Shown here in pieces: positions 1-8,635 of a DNA stretch of 64,000 nt. The notes under the pieces were generated by a model. It was not told where the DNA came from, made no database searches, and worked only from the letters and a program-made list of their open reading frames with translations. The first letter of the stretch is position 1. Every line of letters starts with the position of its first letter. Origin of the DNA: Pseudomonas sp. SJZ074 (lineage in GTDB: Bacteria > Pseudomonadota > Gammaproteobacteria > Pseudomonadales > Pseudomonadaceae); contig NZ_VIUE01000004.1 of NCBI RefSeq assembly GCF_007828215.1, positions 297,341 to 361,340 on the forward strand, in the 5' to 3' direction. The translations under genes were made by a program, and so were the position numbers.

Positions 1-36
1 ATGCCGGGTCAGGACGAAGCCCTGCTGTAAATCCAC
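1..36 (-). CDS. polB: DNA polymerase II, N-terminal tip (partial at window edge)
   Basis: Read on the minus strand from a GTG codon, the first 36 bases encode MDLQQGFVLTRH, which runs off the left edge. This matches the remembered N-terminus of Pseudomonas DNA polymerase II (the E. coli protein begins with a similar GFILTRHW segment). A GAGG ribosome-binding motif lies about 8 bases before the GTG. Pol II is a family B polymerase with 3'-5' exonuclease activity used in DNA repair and replication restart. Only 12 residues are visible, so the call rests on that short match. Confidence 0.6.
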   Translation of the reverse strand, partial: MDLQQGFVLTRH

Positions 37-104
37 CGCGGTGACCTCGAATCTTGGGTAAGGGGGTGATTCTACCGCCATCTCTCAGGCAAGCAGTGAA
101 CCTG

Positions 105-134
105 TGTGGCGAGGGGATTTATCCCTTCGCCACA
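105..134. repeat. REP-like palindrome (TGTGGCGAGGGG family)
   Basis: A 30-base imperfect inverted repeat, TGTGGCGAGGGGATTTATCC followed by its complement. It lies between the divergent polB and CBS-domain genes. Similar units occur near 46.85, 58.34 and 59.81 kb. Confidence 0.8.
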
Positions 135-256
135 ATGATAAATTCACTGCCGATGGCGTTTTTGGACGACTGGCCGCCGTTTTACCGCTTGCCCTGCGCC
201 GCTGGGTCTACGATTCTTTAACAACACCTGCAAAAACACCCCCGAGGCCCCTCCCA

Positions 257-697
257 ATGAAAACCGTCGCGCAGTTGCTCCGGATGAAGGACGAGAAGAA
301 CCAGCATGTGCACACCATCTCACCGGACGACATGGTGTTGCAGGCCCTGATGCGCATGGCCGAGAAAAACGTCGGCGCCTTGTTGGTGGTGAAGAACGAT
401 GAAGTACTGGGGATCATCAGCGAGCGCGACTATGCGCGCAAGATGGTCTTGCACGGCCGCTCCTCGGTGGGCACGAAGGTCAGCGACATCATGGTATCCC
501 CCGTGATCACCATCGATCCGCACCAGACCGTCGAGACCTGCCTGAGCATCATGACCGAAAAGCACCTGCGGCATTTGCCGGTGGTGGATGACGGTAAACT
601 CGTCGGCCTGCTGTCCATCGGTGACCTGGTCAAGGAAGCCATTGCCGAACAGGCGAACCTGATCCAACAACTGGAGCAGTACATTCGCGGCGAATGA
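257..697 (+). CDS. CBS domain-containing protein
   Basis: A 146-aa protein made almost entirely of a tandem CBS pair (about residues 10-75 and 80-140). Such Bateman modules bind adenine nucleotides (AMP, ATP, SAM) and act as energy or ligand sensors. No enzyme or transporter domain is attached, so it is a stand-alone regulator of unknown partner. Visible CBS features are GIISERDYARK in the first repeat and GLLSIGDLVKEA in the second. The reading frame is open upstream to a GTG at 104, but that stretch crosses a REP palindrome and is low-complexity, so the ATG at 257 (MKTVAQLL) is chosen. Confidence 0.88.
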   Translation: MKTVAQLLRMKDEKNQHVHTISPDDMVLQALMRMAEKNVGALLVVKNDEVLGIISERDYARKMVLHGRSSVGTKVSDIMVSPVITIDPHQTVETCLSIMTEKHLRHLPVVDDGKLVGLLSIGDLVKEAIAEQANLIQQLEQYIRGE

Positions 698-767
698 TCG
701 GCTCGCCAGGTTGCTCATTCCCAACCCACTTCTATATTGAAGGGGTTGTCCCTGCCCGAGCACCCTG

Positions 768-1364
768 ATGGCCGACACCGAGCGACTGATCATTTGCGAA
801 CATTGCGATGCGGTGTACGAGCCGGTGGAGCTCGTCCCGCATCAAAAAGCCTCGTGCGTGCGATGTGGCGCGGTGATTCAGCGCTATAACGGCCTGACCA
901 TCGAAAAACGCCTGGCCTTGAGCGTGACGGCGGCGGTGTTGTGGGCCTTCGCCAACGTCTACCCGGTGATGAGTATCCATTTCCAGGGCCTGAGCAACAG
1001 CGCCACCCTGTGGGACTCCATCGTAGCCCTGAGCCAGGGGCCCATCACCTTCATCGCCCTGGTGGCAGCGGTGGCGATCATCGTCGCACCGGTCCTGCAA
1101 TTGACGCTCCTGCTCTGGGTGCTCGGTCATGCCTACGTCAACCGCCGTGCGCCGGGGTTCAACCTGTGCATGCGCAGCCTGGAAACCCTTCGACCATGGA
1201 GCATGCTGGAGGTCTGCCTGCTCGGTGCTTTGGTGGCGGTCATCAAACTTGCCGGAATGCTCGACGTATTGCCGGGCATCGGTCTGTTCGCCCTGGCGGC
1301 CTTGAGCCTGCTGATGATCCGGATTGCCGGGCGCGATGTGCGCGACCTGTGGAGCAGCCTGTGA
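768..1364 (+). CDS. pqiA: PqiA-family membrane protein, first half
   Basis: A 198-aa inner-membrane protein of the paraquat-inducible protein A family. An N-terminal zinc-ribbon-like segment has CxxC pairs at Cys10/Cys13 and Cys30/Cys33, followed by about four hydrophobic helices. E. coli PqiA is a single protein of about 417 aa with two such modules; here each module is its own gene. PqiA works with the MCE protein PqiB and lipoprotein PqiC in an envelope-spanning lipid-transport machine. The stop overlaps the GTG start of the next gene, indicating translational coupling in a pqiA-pqiA-pqiB-pqiC operon. Confidence 0.9.
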   Translation: MADTERLIICEHCDAVYEPVELVPHQKASCVRCGAVIQRYNGLTIEKRLALSVTAAVLWAFANVYPVMSIHFQGLSNSATLWDSIVALSQGPITFIALVAAVAIIVAPVLQLTLLLWVLGHAYVNRRAPGFNLCMRSLETLRPWSMLEVCLLGALVAVIKLAGMLDVLPGIGLFALAALSLLMIRIAGRDVRDLWSSL

Positions 1365-2020
1365 ACGGTGAACCGCTGGATACCCCGCCCCAGGCCAGTG
1401 ATCTGGACCTGTGCCTGTGCCACGGCTGCGGCCTGGCCTGCGACATGACCGACGAGCCCCAGACCTGCCCGCGCTGCGACGCCGCCCTGCACCGGCGCAA
1501 ACCCGATGCCCTCACCCGCACCTGGGCCTACATGCTGGCCGCGCTGGTGTTCTATGTCCCGGCCAACCTGCTGCCGGTGATGAATACCCGGATGCTCGGG
1601 GATGGCGCCGACAGTACGATCATCAGCGGCGTGATCGAGTTCTGGCGCAGCGGCGCCTGGGACATCGCCCTGATCATCTTCATCGCCAGCATCGCCGTGC
1701 CCGGCATCAAGTTCGTGGTACTGACGCTGCTGCTGGTCACCGTGCAACGCCGCAGCAATTGGGCCCAGCTCCAGCGGGCCAAGCTGTACCGGCTGGTAGA
1801 GGTCATCGGCTACTGGTCGATGCTCGATGTGCTGGTAGTGGCCCTGGTGGCAGCGCTGGTGAAGTTCCAGGCACTGAGCGATATCGAACCGCGGCCGGGG
1901 ATCCTGTTCTTCGGACTCGTCGTGCTGCTCACCATGCTGTCGGCTATGAGTTTCGACCCACGGCTGATCTGGGACACCCCACCCTCGGAGGAGGCCATGG
2001 ATGAAATCGCAAGCCACTGA
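1361..2020 (+). CDS. pqiA: PqiA-family membrane protein, second half
   Basis: A 219-aa paralogue of the preceding protein. It starts at a GTG that overlaps the upstream stop codon (GTGA). The N-terminus has CxxC pairs at Cys20/Cys23 and Cys36/Cys39, then about four membrane helices. It is the second PqiA module and presumably forms the inner-membrane platform for PqiB with the first. Its last 20 bases overlap the start of pqiB, so all four genes are co-translated. The frame is open further upstream, but that part is the antisense-like shadow of the previous gene. Confidence 0.88.
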   Translation: MNGEPLDTPPQASDLDLCLCHGCGLACDMTDEPQTCPRCDAALHRRKPDALTRTWAYMLAALVFYVPANLLPVMNTRMLGDGADSTIISGVIEFWRSGAWDIALIIFIASIAVPGIKFVVLTLLLVTVQRRSNWAQLQRAKLYRLVEVIGYWSMLDVLVVALVAALVKFQALSDIEPRPGILFFGLVVLLTMLSAMSFDPRLIWDTPPSEEAMDEIASH

Positions 2021-3650
2021 CAGACAGCAACCCGCACCGGGTCGCGCCCACGTCACCAGCCGCCGCTGGTCGGTGTCGCTGGTGTGGATCGTGCCGATCA
2101 TTGCGGTGCTGGTGGGCCTGTCCCTGGTGATTCAAAACTGGTTGCAGGAAGGTCCGACCATCACCATTACCTTCAAGACTGGCGAAGGCCTGACCGCCAA
2201 CAAGACCGCGGTGAAATATCGCAACGTGGTGATCGGCCAGGTCACGGACGTACAGCTGAGCGACGACCAGAAGAACGTCACCGCCACGGTCAAGCTGGCC
2301 AAGAATGCCGATACGTTCACCCATGAGGACTCGGTGTTCTGGGTGGTCCGGCCGCGCATCGGCGCCGGCGGCATTTCCGGGATCGACACACTGCTGTCCG
2401 GGGACTTCATCGGGGCCGATGCGGGGCATTCGAAAGTACGCGCCAAGTCGTTCACCGGCCTTGAGGCACCGCCGCCGATCACCTACGGCGAACCGGGCAA
2501 GCGCTTTACCCTGCACTCCCAGGACCTCGGCTCGCTGGACATCGGCTCGCCGGTGTACCTGCGCAAGATTCCGGTGGGCCAGGTGGTGTCCTACGGGCTG
2601 GACGCCGACGGCAAGGGCGTCAATATCGAAGTGTTCATCAACGCACCGAACGATGCCTATGTCACCGAAAACACCCGATTCTGGAACGTCAGCGGCGTGG
2701 ACCTGAATGTCGGCGCCAATGGTTTCGCGGTCAGGACCGAATCGCTCTCGGCATTGCTGGTCGGCGGCATCGCGTTCAGGGCACCGGAATACAGCCCAAA
2801 CGACACGCCGGCGGCCGAAGACAAGCACTACGAACTGTTCGCCGACCAGCAAAGCGCCCTGGCACCACCCAGTGGCAAGGCGCAATACCTGGCGCTCCGT
2901 TTCGATCAGGCGCTGCGCGGCTTGAAGGTCAATGCCCCGGTGGAATTCCTCGGCGTGGAAGTGGGCAGGGTCGTCGCCATCAACTTGGATTTCGACGAAA
3001 AGCAACGCAGCTTTCCAGTGAATGTCGGTGTGGTGATCTACCCCCAGCGTCTGGGCAAAGCCCACGAGAAACTGCTCAAGGCGCTTAATCACGACCCGGA
3101 AGATGAAGCCGCCTCGGCCCGCCTGATCGGCAGTTTCGTCGAGCGAGGCTTGCGCGCACAGGCCCGCAGCGGCAGTCTGCTGACCGGGCAGCTGTACATT
3201 TCCCTGGATTTCTATCCCAAGGCTGAAAAGGTCGCTTTCGATCCCAACGCCCGCCCCGTCCGTATCCCGACCATCCCCGGCAGCCTCCAGCAATTGCAGG
3301 AGCAACTGCAGTCGGTGGTCGAGCGGATCAACAAGCTGCCGCTGGAAAGCATCGCCAGCAACCTGGATGGCAACCTCGTGGAATTGCGCAAAGGCTTGAA
3401 GCAATTCAACGGCAAGACCCTGCCAGGCGTGCAGAACACCTTGCAAGACGTCAGCAAGACCCTGCAATCGGCCAACGACACGCTGGCCGAAGACTCGCCA
3501 CAGCGCGAACAATTGAGCCAGACCCTCGACGATCTCGGGCGCATGTCGCGCTCGCTGCGTGAACTGTCCGACTACTTGAGCCGTCATCCCGAATCGCTGC
3601 TGCGCGGTCGTCCCAAGGACGCCCCCCTCACGTTCCCGGTGAAAGAATGA
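2001..3650 (+). CDS. pqiB: PqiB-like MCE-family intermembrane lipid transport protein
   Basis: A 549-aa protein, close to E. coli PqiB (546 aa). It has a short cytoplasmic N-terminus, one transmembrane helix at about residues 25-47 and three MCE domains, recognisable by repeated segments such as KYRNVVIGQV, LRKIPVGQV and LGVEVGRV. A C-terminal helical/coiled-coil region (about 430-520) follows. In E. coli PqiB hexamers stack MCE rings into a tunnel across the periplasm for lipid movement between membranes. It overlaps both pqiA (20 bases) and pqiC (ATGA), supporting one complex. Confidence 0.93.
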   Translation: MKSQATDRQQPAPGRAHVTSRRWSVSLVWIVPIIAVLVGLSLVIQNWLQEGPTITITFKTGEGLTANKTAVKYRNVVIGQVTDVQLSDDQKNVTATVKLAKNADTFTHEDSVFWVVRPRIGAGGISGIDTLLSGDFIGADAGHSKVRAKSFTGLEAPPPITYGEPGKRFTLHSQDLGSLDIGSPVYLRKIPVGQVVSYGLDADGKGVNIEVFINAPNDAYVTENTRFWNVSGVDLNVGANGFAVRTESLSALLVGGIAFRAPEYSPNDTPAAEDKHYELFADQQSALAPPSGKAQYLALRFDQALRGLKVNAPVEFLGVEVGRVVAINLDFDEKQRSFPVNVGVVIYPQRLGKAHEKLLKALNHDPEDEAASARLIGSFVERGLRAQARSGSLLTGQLYISLDFYPKAEKVAFDPNARPVRIPTIPGSLQQLQEQLQSVVERINKLPLESIASNLDGNLVELRKGLKQFNGKTLPGVQNTLQDVSKTLQSANDTLAEDSPQREQLSQTLDDLGRMSRSLRELSDYLSRHPESLLRGRPKDAPLTFPVKE

Positions 3651-4204
3651 CTACAGGAGCGCCTGCCATGCCGCCGATGCTGAAACCCGCCCTGCTCGCC
3701 GTGGCGCTGCTGCTCGGCGCCTGTCGCAGCGATCCGATTCATTACCACACCCTGAGCCCAGTCCAGCCGACAGGCAAACCGCCTTCCAGCGTCGATATCC
3801 GGGTCGAGCAGGTCAACGTCCCGCCTCAGGTAGATCGCCCCCAGGTGGTCATTCGTCAGGGCACCAGCGGGCTGGCGATCCTGGAGACTGAATGGTGGGG
3901 TGCCAGTCTGGCGGATGAGCTGCGCAGCAGCCTGGAGGAACAACTGAGCAACCCTGGCGCACCGAAGGTGCTACTGCGGGTAGACGTACAACGCTTCGAT
4001 TCGATCCCCGGCCAGTACGCTCGCATGGACGTGCAATGGCGCCTGCGCAACCTCAGCGACGACGCCCACGCTTTCACCTGCCGCAACCACCTGCAGACGC
4101 CTGCCGGAAGCACCCTCGACGAGCTGGTGCTGGCCCATCAGAACAACGTCCGGCAGTTCGTCGACCTCGTCGCCCAGGCGGCCACTCGAAAGACATGCCC
4201 ATGA
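3647..4204 (+). CDS. pqiC: PqiC/YmbA-type outer-membrane lipoprotein
   Basis: A 185-aa lipoprotein of the PqiC (ABC-type auxiliary, formerly DUF330) family. The lipobox LLGAC puts the acylated cysteine at residue 26 if translation starts at 3647, an ATG overlapping the pqiB stop. An internal ATG at 3668 would give a more usual signal length. The role is to anchor the distal end of the PqiB tunnel at the outer membrane. It is the last gene of the operon and is convergent with the next gene. Confidence 0.9.
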   Translation: MTTGAPAMPPMLKPALLAVALLLGACRSDPIHYHTLSPVQPTGKPPSSVDIRVEQVNVPPQVDRPQVVIRQGTSGLAILETEWWGASLADELRSSLEEQLSNPGAPKVLLRVDVQRFDSIPGQYARMDVQWRLRNLSDDAHAFTCRNHLQTPAGSTLDELVLAHQNNVRQFVDLVAQAATRKTCP

Positions 4205-4218
4205 CCTTTCGGGCATGC

Positions 4219-4848
4219 CTACGAAGGCCAATGCAGTGACAACACCGGGGCCACACGCGGATGCTGGTCGATACGCTCCAGCACCGCGTGAAATTCCGGT
4301 CGTGCACTGAGCATCGCCTCTCGCGTTCCGGCCCACTTGGTAATCACCGCAGCGAGAATATCCAGCGCTCCCGGCTCGGCGCCGCTGAAAAACGGTTGCG
4401 CCGGAAACTGATCGGCAAACAGCGCCCAGTTGCGATACAAGCGTTGCTTCGTGCCCGATACCAATTGCTGCCGGGTCGCCTCATCCGCCTCGACCAGCCA
4501 GCGCTCCGGAAAATCGATGATACCGATGGGCGTGTAGCAATTGGCGACGATGTAAACCAGACCCCGTATGGCTTGTGCACGCTGGAGCGGGTCTTCAGGC
4601 AACAACTTCGATTCCGGATAGGCCAGCCCGAGGTGGATCAGAATGGCTGCGGCTTCGGTCAGCACCGAACCGTCCGGCAACTGCAAGGTCGGGACCTGTT
4701 TCTGCGGATTCAAGGCCTCGAGTGCTGTGGCCGCGTCATTGTTTTCAGTCGAATAGGCATCGACCCGGCGATAGGGCACACCACATAGGCACAGAGCAAT
4801 CTCCACGGCCGAAGAACCGGATTGCCTGTAGCCGAATAACTGATACAT
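4219..4848 (-). CDS. Glutathione S-transferase family protein
   Basis: A 209-aa two-domain GST. The N-terminal thioredoxin-like domain starts with YQLFGYRQSGSSAVEIAL, in which a Ser at the helix start is a plausible glutathione-activating residue, and contains the cis-Pro motif QVPTLQLPDGSVLTEAAAI. The C-terminal helical domain spans about residues 90-205. It probably conjugates or reduces electrophiles in the cytoplasm. It stands alone, convergent with pqiC with only 14 bases between the stops, so no functional partner is indicated. Confidence 0.85.
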   Translation of the reverse strand: MYQLFGYRQSGSSAVEIALCLCGVPYRRVDAYSTENNDAATALEALNPQKQVPTLQLPDGSVLTEAAAILIHLGLAYPESKLLPEDPLQRAQAIRGLVYIVANCYTPIGIIDFPERWLVEADEATRQQLVSGTKQRLYRNWALFADQFPAQPFFSGAEPGALDILAAVITKWAGTREAMLSARPEFHAVLERIDQHPRVAPVLSLHWPS

Positions 4849-5041
4849 AAGCCTGCCTCCTGGGAAGGTTCAGTCGATAGAACCCTGCGCACGCCCAATG
4901 TTCCACGCCGTGGACGACCTGTACATCGACCAGCTATCACCGCCATCGATGGTCACCATCACGTCAATGAAGTTCTCATGATCACTGCTCGACGCAACAA
5001 TGGCCCCACACAAACCCACTGCATCCCCGGAGCACACCATC

Positions 5042-5437
5042 ATGAAACGCCAAATCATCCTCAGCCTCGCTTTCTCGGTTCTGGCAGCCAACGCATTCGC
5101 CGCTTCTTCCCACCCGGTCGTTGCCGAAGGTGGTTCCGATCGACTGATTGAAAACCGTGTCGCTGAAGGTGGTTCGGATCGTTTGATCGAGAACCGTGTC
5201 GCTGAAGGTGGTTCGGATCGTTTGATCGAGAACCGCGTTGCCGAAGGTGGCTCGGATCGTTTGATCGAGAACCGCGTTGCCGAAGGTGGCTCGGATCGTT
5301 TGATCGAGAACCGCGTTGCCGAAGGTGGCTCGGATCGTTTGAGCGAAAACCGCGTCGCTGAAGGTGGTTCCGATCGCTTGAGCGAGAACCGTGTCGCTGA
5401 AGGTGGTTCGGATCATCTGGCCCAGAACCGCGCATGA
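5042..5437 (+). CDS. Secreted 13-residue tandem-repeat protein (GGSDR repeats)
   Basis: A 131-aa protein with a typical Sec signal peptide (MKRQIILSLAFSVLAANAFA, cleavage after AFA). The rest is eight consecutive 13-residue repeats of the form VAEGGSDRLIENR. Units 6-7 carry LSENR and unit 8 ends HLAQNR. There is no other domain. The start is the ATG just before the signal peptide; an upstream in-frame ATG at 5000 would precede it. Some Pseudomonas homologues carry the database name 'phage infection protein', for which I know no functional evidence. A strong terminator follows. Function unknown; probably periplasmic and intrinsically disordered. Confidence 0.8.
   Translation: MKRQIILSLAFSVLAANAFAASSHPVVAEGGSDRLIENRVAEGGSDRLIENRVAEGGSDRLIENRVAEGGSDRLIENRVAEGGSDRLIENRVAEGGSDRLSENRVAEGGSDRLSENRVAEGGSDHLAQNRA
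5120..5431 (+). repeat. Tandem 39-bp coding repeat, 8 units
   Basis: Exactly eight 39-base units (312 bases) encode the VAEGGSDRLIENR repeats. The middle copies (about 5160-5340) are almost identical at DNA level, including synonymous positions, which points to recent slippage or unequal-crossover expansion. Confidence 0.92.
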
Positions 5438-5458
5438 CCTGCCGCCCTGCTCTGCCCG

Positions 5459-5492
5459 AAAAAAGCCCGGTCTTATCCACCGGGCTTTTTTT
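5459..5492 (+). terminator. Rho-independent terminator
   Basis: GCCCGG (5465-5470) pairs with CCGGGC (5480-5485), flanked by an A-run on the left and a T-run on the right. It ends the repeat-protein transcript. The A/T flanks let it also serve the convergent DUF1615 gene. Confidence 0.9.
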
Positions 5493-5506
5493 ATGGTCGC
5501 CGTTCG

Positions 5507-6601
5507 CTACCGTCCCGCCGACCGCGCCATGCATCGCTGATAGCGCTCGTCTACCCGCTTGGCAAACCATGCGGTGGTCAGCTTGCGGGTGATTTTCGGG
5601 CTCTTGAGGACGATCCCCGGCAACACCGCACGGGGTAACGGCTTACCCTCGGCCTTTTCAGCCAGTTCGAAGACGCCCTTGTAGAGTTTGCTGTCCTCGA
5701 ATGCCAGGCTGCCACCCTGCTCCAACTGATCGCGAATGGTCGGGTTACGCATTCCCAACGATTTCCCAAGGGTGCGCACCGCCAGCTCGGTGCTGCCGGG
5801 CATGATGGAGTCATGCAGGATCAGGTCACCGTCGAGTGCCAGGGAAATACCTGAGGCGCGACTCACTGCATGCTGGAAGGCCGCGTTGCGGCTGGCGTAC
5901 CAACCGGCATTGAAATCGGCGAAGCGATACAGCGGCTCGGTGTAGCTGACTGGATATCCCAACAAATGCGCAATGCCGAAGTACATCCCACCGCGTCGAC
6001 TGAACACTTCCTGGCGAATCGACCCGTCCACCGGATAAGGATAATTTCGGGCATTGGCCTGGGCGAAGGCAATACTGACCTGCATCGGCCCGCCGGTGTG
6101 CACCGGGTTGAAACCGTCGAACAGTGTTTTGCCCAGTGGGACCATGCCAATGAAGTCATCGAAAATGCCGCTCAGCTCCTTCTCGCTACGCACCGCGGCG
6201 AGCCGGTCGCTGTAGCTCTTGCCATTGGATGAACGCACCTGGAGCGCACCGCTGACCAACAGCCCTGGAATGTGCAGCTTCGCCGCACGGCGGTCGATTT
6301 CCTGCCGGGCAATCTTGCCCAGTCCCGGCACCGAGGGGTCGGCCTGGAACGTCGACTCCTGCTCAGCGACAGCCAGTACCGAACAGATATTCTGCGTCGT
6401 AGGCGGGATCTGCTGCGCGGCAAACGCGACATAGATGTCCGTGGCCCAGCCTTCGCGATCCGCGGTCTTGGCCGGCAACAACCGCACGATCTGCGCCTTG
6501 ACCTCGGCGGGCTGGCGTTCAGGCTCCTGGACCTGACGACTGCCGCAACCGGCCAGAATCAACAGCGCCGGGAGAATGAATAACCATCGATTGAAAGGCA
6601 T
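5507..6601 (-). CDS. DUF1615 family lipoprotein
   Basis: A 364-aa protein with an N-terminal lipoprotein signal; the lipobox LAGC puts the acylated cysteine at residue 19. The remainder matches what I remember of DUF1615, a Gram-negative family of unknown function. Segments include FAAQQIPPTTQNICSVLAV with a following EQESTF, and YFGIAHLLGYPVSY. The Ala-Glu-Gln-Glu-Ser segment resembles the catalytic-Glu surroundings of lytic transglycosylase folds, but that link is only a guess. It is convergent with the repeat protein and upstream of hemB on the same strand, with a degenerate REP between them. Confidence 0.75.
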   Translation of the reverse strand: MPFNRWLFILPALLILAGCGSRQVQEPERQPAEVKAQIVRLLPAKTADREGWATDIYVAFAAQQIPPTTQNICSVLAVAEQESTFQADPSVPGLGKIARQEIDRRAAKLHIPGLLVSGALQVRSSNGKSYSDRLAAVRSEKELSGIFDDFIGMVPLGKTLFDGFNPVHTGGPMQVSIAFAQANARNYPYPVDGSIRQEVFSRRGGMYFGIAHLLGYPVSYTEPLYRFADFNAGWYASRNAAFQHAVSRASGISLALDGDLILHDSIMPGSTELAVRTLGKSLGMRNPTIRDQLEQGGSLAFEDSKLYKGVFELAEKAEGKPLPRAVLPGIVLKSPKITRKLTTAWFAKRVDERYQRCMARSAGR

Positions 6602-6713
6602 AGGGCTCCGTCAGGTTTGTATTCCAGAGCACCATACGATCAAAAGCGGAGGCAGGCTATGCTCCGTCGTTCGACACATGGATAAAACCGGCTCGATAAC
6701 ACCGCAAAACCCA

Positions 6714-6761
6714 TGTGGGAGCGATGGCGAACGCGAATCTTGCGGACAGCTCGCTCCCACA
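6714..6761. repeat. Degenerate REP palindrome
   Basis: TGTGGGAGCGA at the left end and its exact complement TCGCTCCCACA at the right end, with a diverged centre. It lies in the gap between hemB and the DUF1615 gene. Confidence 0.7.
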
Positions 6762-6776
6762 AGGGAATGGTGTGGA

Positions 6777-7751
6777 TCAGATGCCGCTCGATGCCAGGTC
6801 CATCGCAAAGTAGGTAAAGATCAGATCCGCCCCTGCCCGCTTGATCGCGCCAAGGCTTTCACGCACCACTCGGGCTTCGTCGATGGCGCCGGCCTGGGCG
6901 GCGAATTTGATCATCGCGTATTCGCCACTGACCTGATACGCCGACAACGGAAGGTTCGACGCCTGGCGGATATCACGGATGATATCGAGGTAGGCGCCGG
7001 CCGGCTTGACCATCAGCGCATCGGCGCCTTCCTGTTCATCGAGTAGGGATTCGCGCAATGCTTCGCGACGGTTCATCGGATTCATCTGGTAGCTCTTGCG
7101 GTCGCCCTTCAACGCGCTGCCGCCAGCCTCACGGAACGGGCCGTAGAGCGCCGAGGCGAATTTGGTGGAATAGGCCATGATTGCCGTCTGGCTGAAGCCG
7201 GCTTCATCCAGAGCCTTGCGAATTGCCTGGACCTGCCCATCCATCGCCGCGGACGGAGCAATGACATCGGCACCGGCGCGGGCCGCTGCCACGGCTTGCC
7301 GGCCCAGGTTGAACAGGGTCCGATCGTTGTCCACTTCATGCCCATGAAGCACGCCGCAATGACCGTGATCGGTGTATTCACAGAAACACGTGTCGGAAAT
7401 CACGATCATTTCCGGTACCGCGTCCTTGCAGATCGCGGCCATGCGTGACACCAGCCCATGCTCGTTCCAGGTGTCGCTGCCGTCGCTATCCAGATGATGG
7501 GACACGCCAAAGGTCATCACCGACTTGATGCCCGCACGGGCATATCGCTCGATCTCGCCGGCCAGTTTCGACTCAGGAATGCGCACCACGCCAGGCATGC
7601 TCTTGATCGGCACGAAGTCATCGACCTCTTCCTCGACGAAAATCGGCAGGACCAGGTCGTTCAGCGTGAACTCGGTTTCCTGGAAAAGACTGCGCAGGTT
7701 GGCATTACGACGCAAGCGGCGTGGACGTGCTTCGGGGAACTGGCTGGACAT
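6777..7751 (-). CDS. hemB: Delta-aminolevulinic acid dehydratase (porphobilinogen synthase), zinc type
   Basis: A 324-aa enzyme that condenses two 5-aminolevulinate molecules into porphobilinogen in heme, siroheme and cobalamin synthesis. The Schiff-base lysines are Lys197 (in AYSTKFAS) and Lys249 (in [10 protein letters not shown]). The metal loop [14 protein letters not shown] has Cys122, Cys124 and Cys132, the three-cysteine zinc site of E. coli-type enzymes. The well-studied P. aeruginosa HemB lacks these cysteines and uses Mg. Start chosen at [10 protein letters not shown] because AGGAGT precedes it; 23 further open codons upstream have no such signal. It is monocistronic. Confidence 0.95.
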   Translation of the reverse strand: MSSQFPEARPRRLRRNANLRSLFQETEFTLNDLVLPIFVEEEVDDFVPIKSMPGVVRIPESKLAGEIERYARAGIKSVMTFGVSHHLDSDGSDTWNEHGLVSRMAAICKDAVPEMIVISDTCFCEYTDHGHCGVLHGHEVDNDRTLFNLGRQAVAAARAGADVIAPSAAMDGQVQAIRKALDEAGFSQTAIMAYSTKFASALYGPFREAGGSALKGDRKSYQMNPMNRREALRESLLDEQEGADALMVKPAGAYLDIIRDIRQASNLPLSAYQVSGEYAMIKFAAQAGAIDEARVVRESLGAIKRAGADLIFTYFAMDLASSGI

Positions 7752-7924
7752 GGGACTCCTGGGCAAATGCGTGTCAATCACAGGGGGCCAAAGCTTATGC
7801 CTTGGCCGACCCGGGTACAAACGGCGCCTGGAAAACAGTGTGTTACCGGCAGGGCAATAATCCGCTTACGCGCTCAGCGAACCGTTGATGCAAGTCATTG
7901 CCCTTGAACGGCGCATCGCTCCGC

Positions 7925-8623
7925 TCATTCGGGAATCTTCAAGCCGCGAACCACTGCCGGCCGCGCCAGGAAGCGTTCCAGCACCCGGGTGACGTTGGGG
8001 AAGTTCTGGATGCCCACCAGATCGCCGGCCTCATAGAACCCGATCAGGTTGCGCACCCAGGGGAACGTGGCGATGTCGGCAATGGTGTAGCGCTCGCCCA
8101 TGATCCAGTCGCGTCCTTCCAGGCGACCATCGAGTACCTTGAGCAAACGCTTGCTCTCCTCGACATAACGGTCACGAGGTCGCTTGTCCTCATAGTCCTT
8201 GCCGGCGAACTTATTGAAGAAACCCAACTGCCCGAACATCGGCCCGATACCCCCCATCTGGAACATCAGCCACTGAATCGTCTCGTAGCGCGCCGCCGAT
8301 TCCTGGGCGAGCAGTTGGCCGCTCTTGTCCGCCAGGTAAATCAGGATCGCCCCGGACTCGAACAGCGCCAACGGCTGGTCGCCCGGTCCATGGGGGTCGA
8401 GGATCGCCGGGATCTTGTTGTTCGGGTTGAGGGAAAGGAATTCAGGGGAAAGCTGATCGTTGCTGCCGAAATCCACCTTGTGAGGTTCATAGGGCAGGCC
8501 GATCTCCTCCAGCATGATCGAGACTTTCACGCCGTTGGGGGTGGGCAGGGAGTAGAGCTGGAGCCACTCGGGGTATTGGGCGGGCCATTTCCGGGTGATC
8601 GGGAATTGGGTCAGATCGGGCAT
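7925..8623 (-). CDS. Glutathione S-transferase, YfcG/YghU-like
   Basis: A 232-aa GST of the Nu class (disulfide-bond oxidoreductase type). The N-terminal thioredoxin fold includes LYSLPTPNGVKVSIMLEE, with the Thr-Pro-Asn-Gly element typical of YfcG/YghU, and NPNNKIPAI with the cis-Pro. The helical domain contains QMGGIGPMFGQ, also characteristic of this class. These enzymes bind glutathione and have disulfide reductase activity. The start is MPDLTQFP, with GGAG upstream; an ATG four codons earlier lacks a ribosome-binding site. About 390 bases upstream, to the next gene, hold no recognisable feature. Confidence 0.88.
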   Translation of the reverse strand: MPDLTQFPITRKWPAQYPEWLQLYSLPTPNGVKVSIMLEEIGLPYEPHKVDFGSNDQLSPEFLSLNPNNKIPAILDPHGPGDQPLALFESGAILIYLADKSGQLLAQESAARYETIQWLMFQMGGIGPMFGQLGFFNKFAGKDYEDKRPRDRYVEESKRLLKVLDGRLEGRDWIMGERYTIADIATFPWVRNLIGFYEAGDLVGIQNFPNVTRVLERFLARPAVVRGLKIPE

Positions 8624-8635
8624 GGGGAGCTCCAT

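Noticed and set aside
104..256. N-terminal extension of the CBS-domain protein
   Set aside because: The frame crosses a REP palindrome and lacks a ribosome-binding site; the ATG at 257 begins the conserved domain.
1944..3587. Minus-strand open frame of 547 codons
   Set aside because: Antisense shadow of pqiB.
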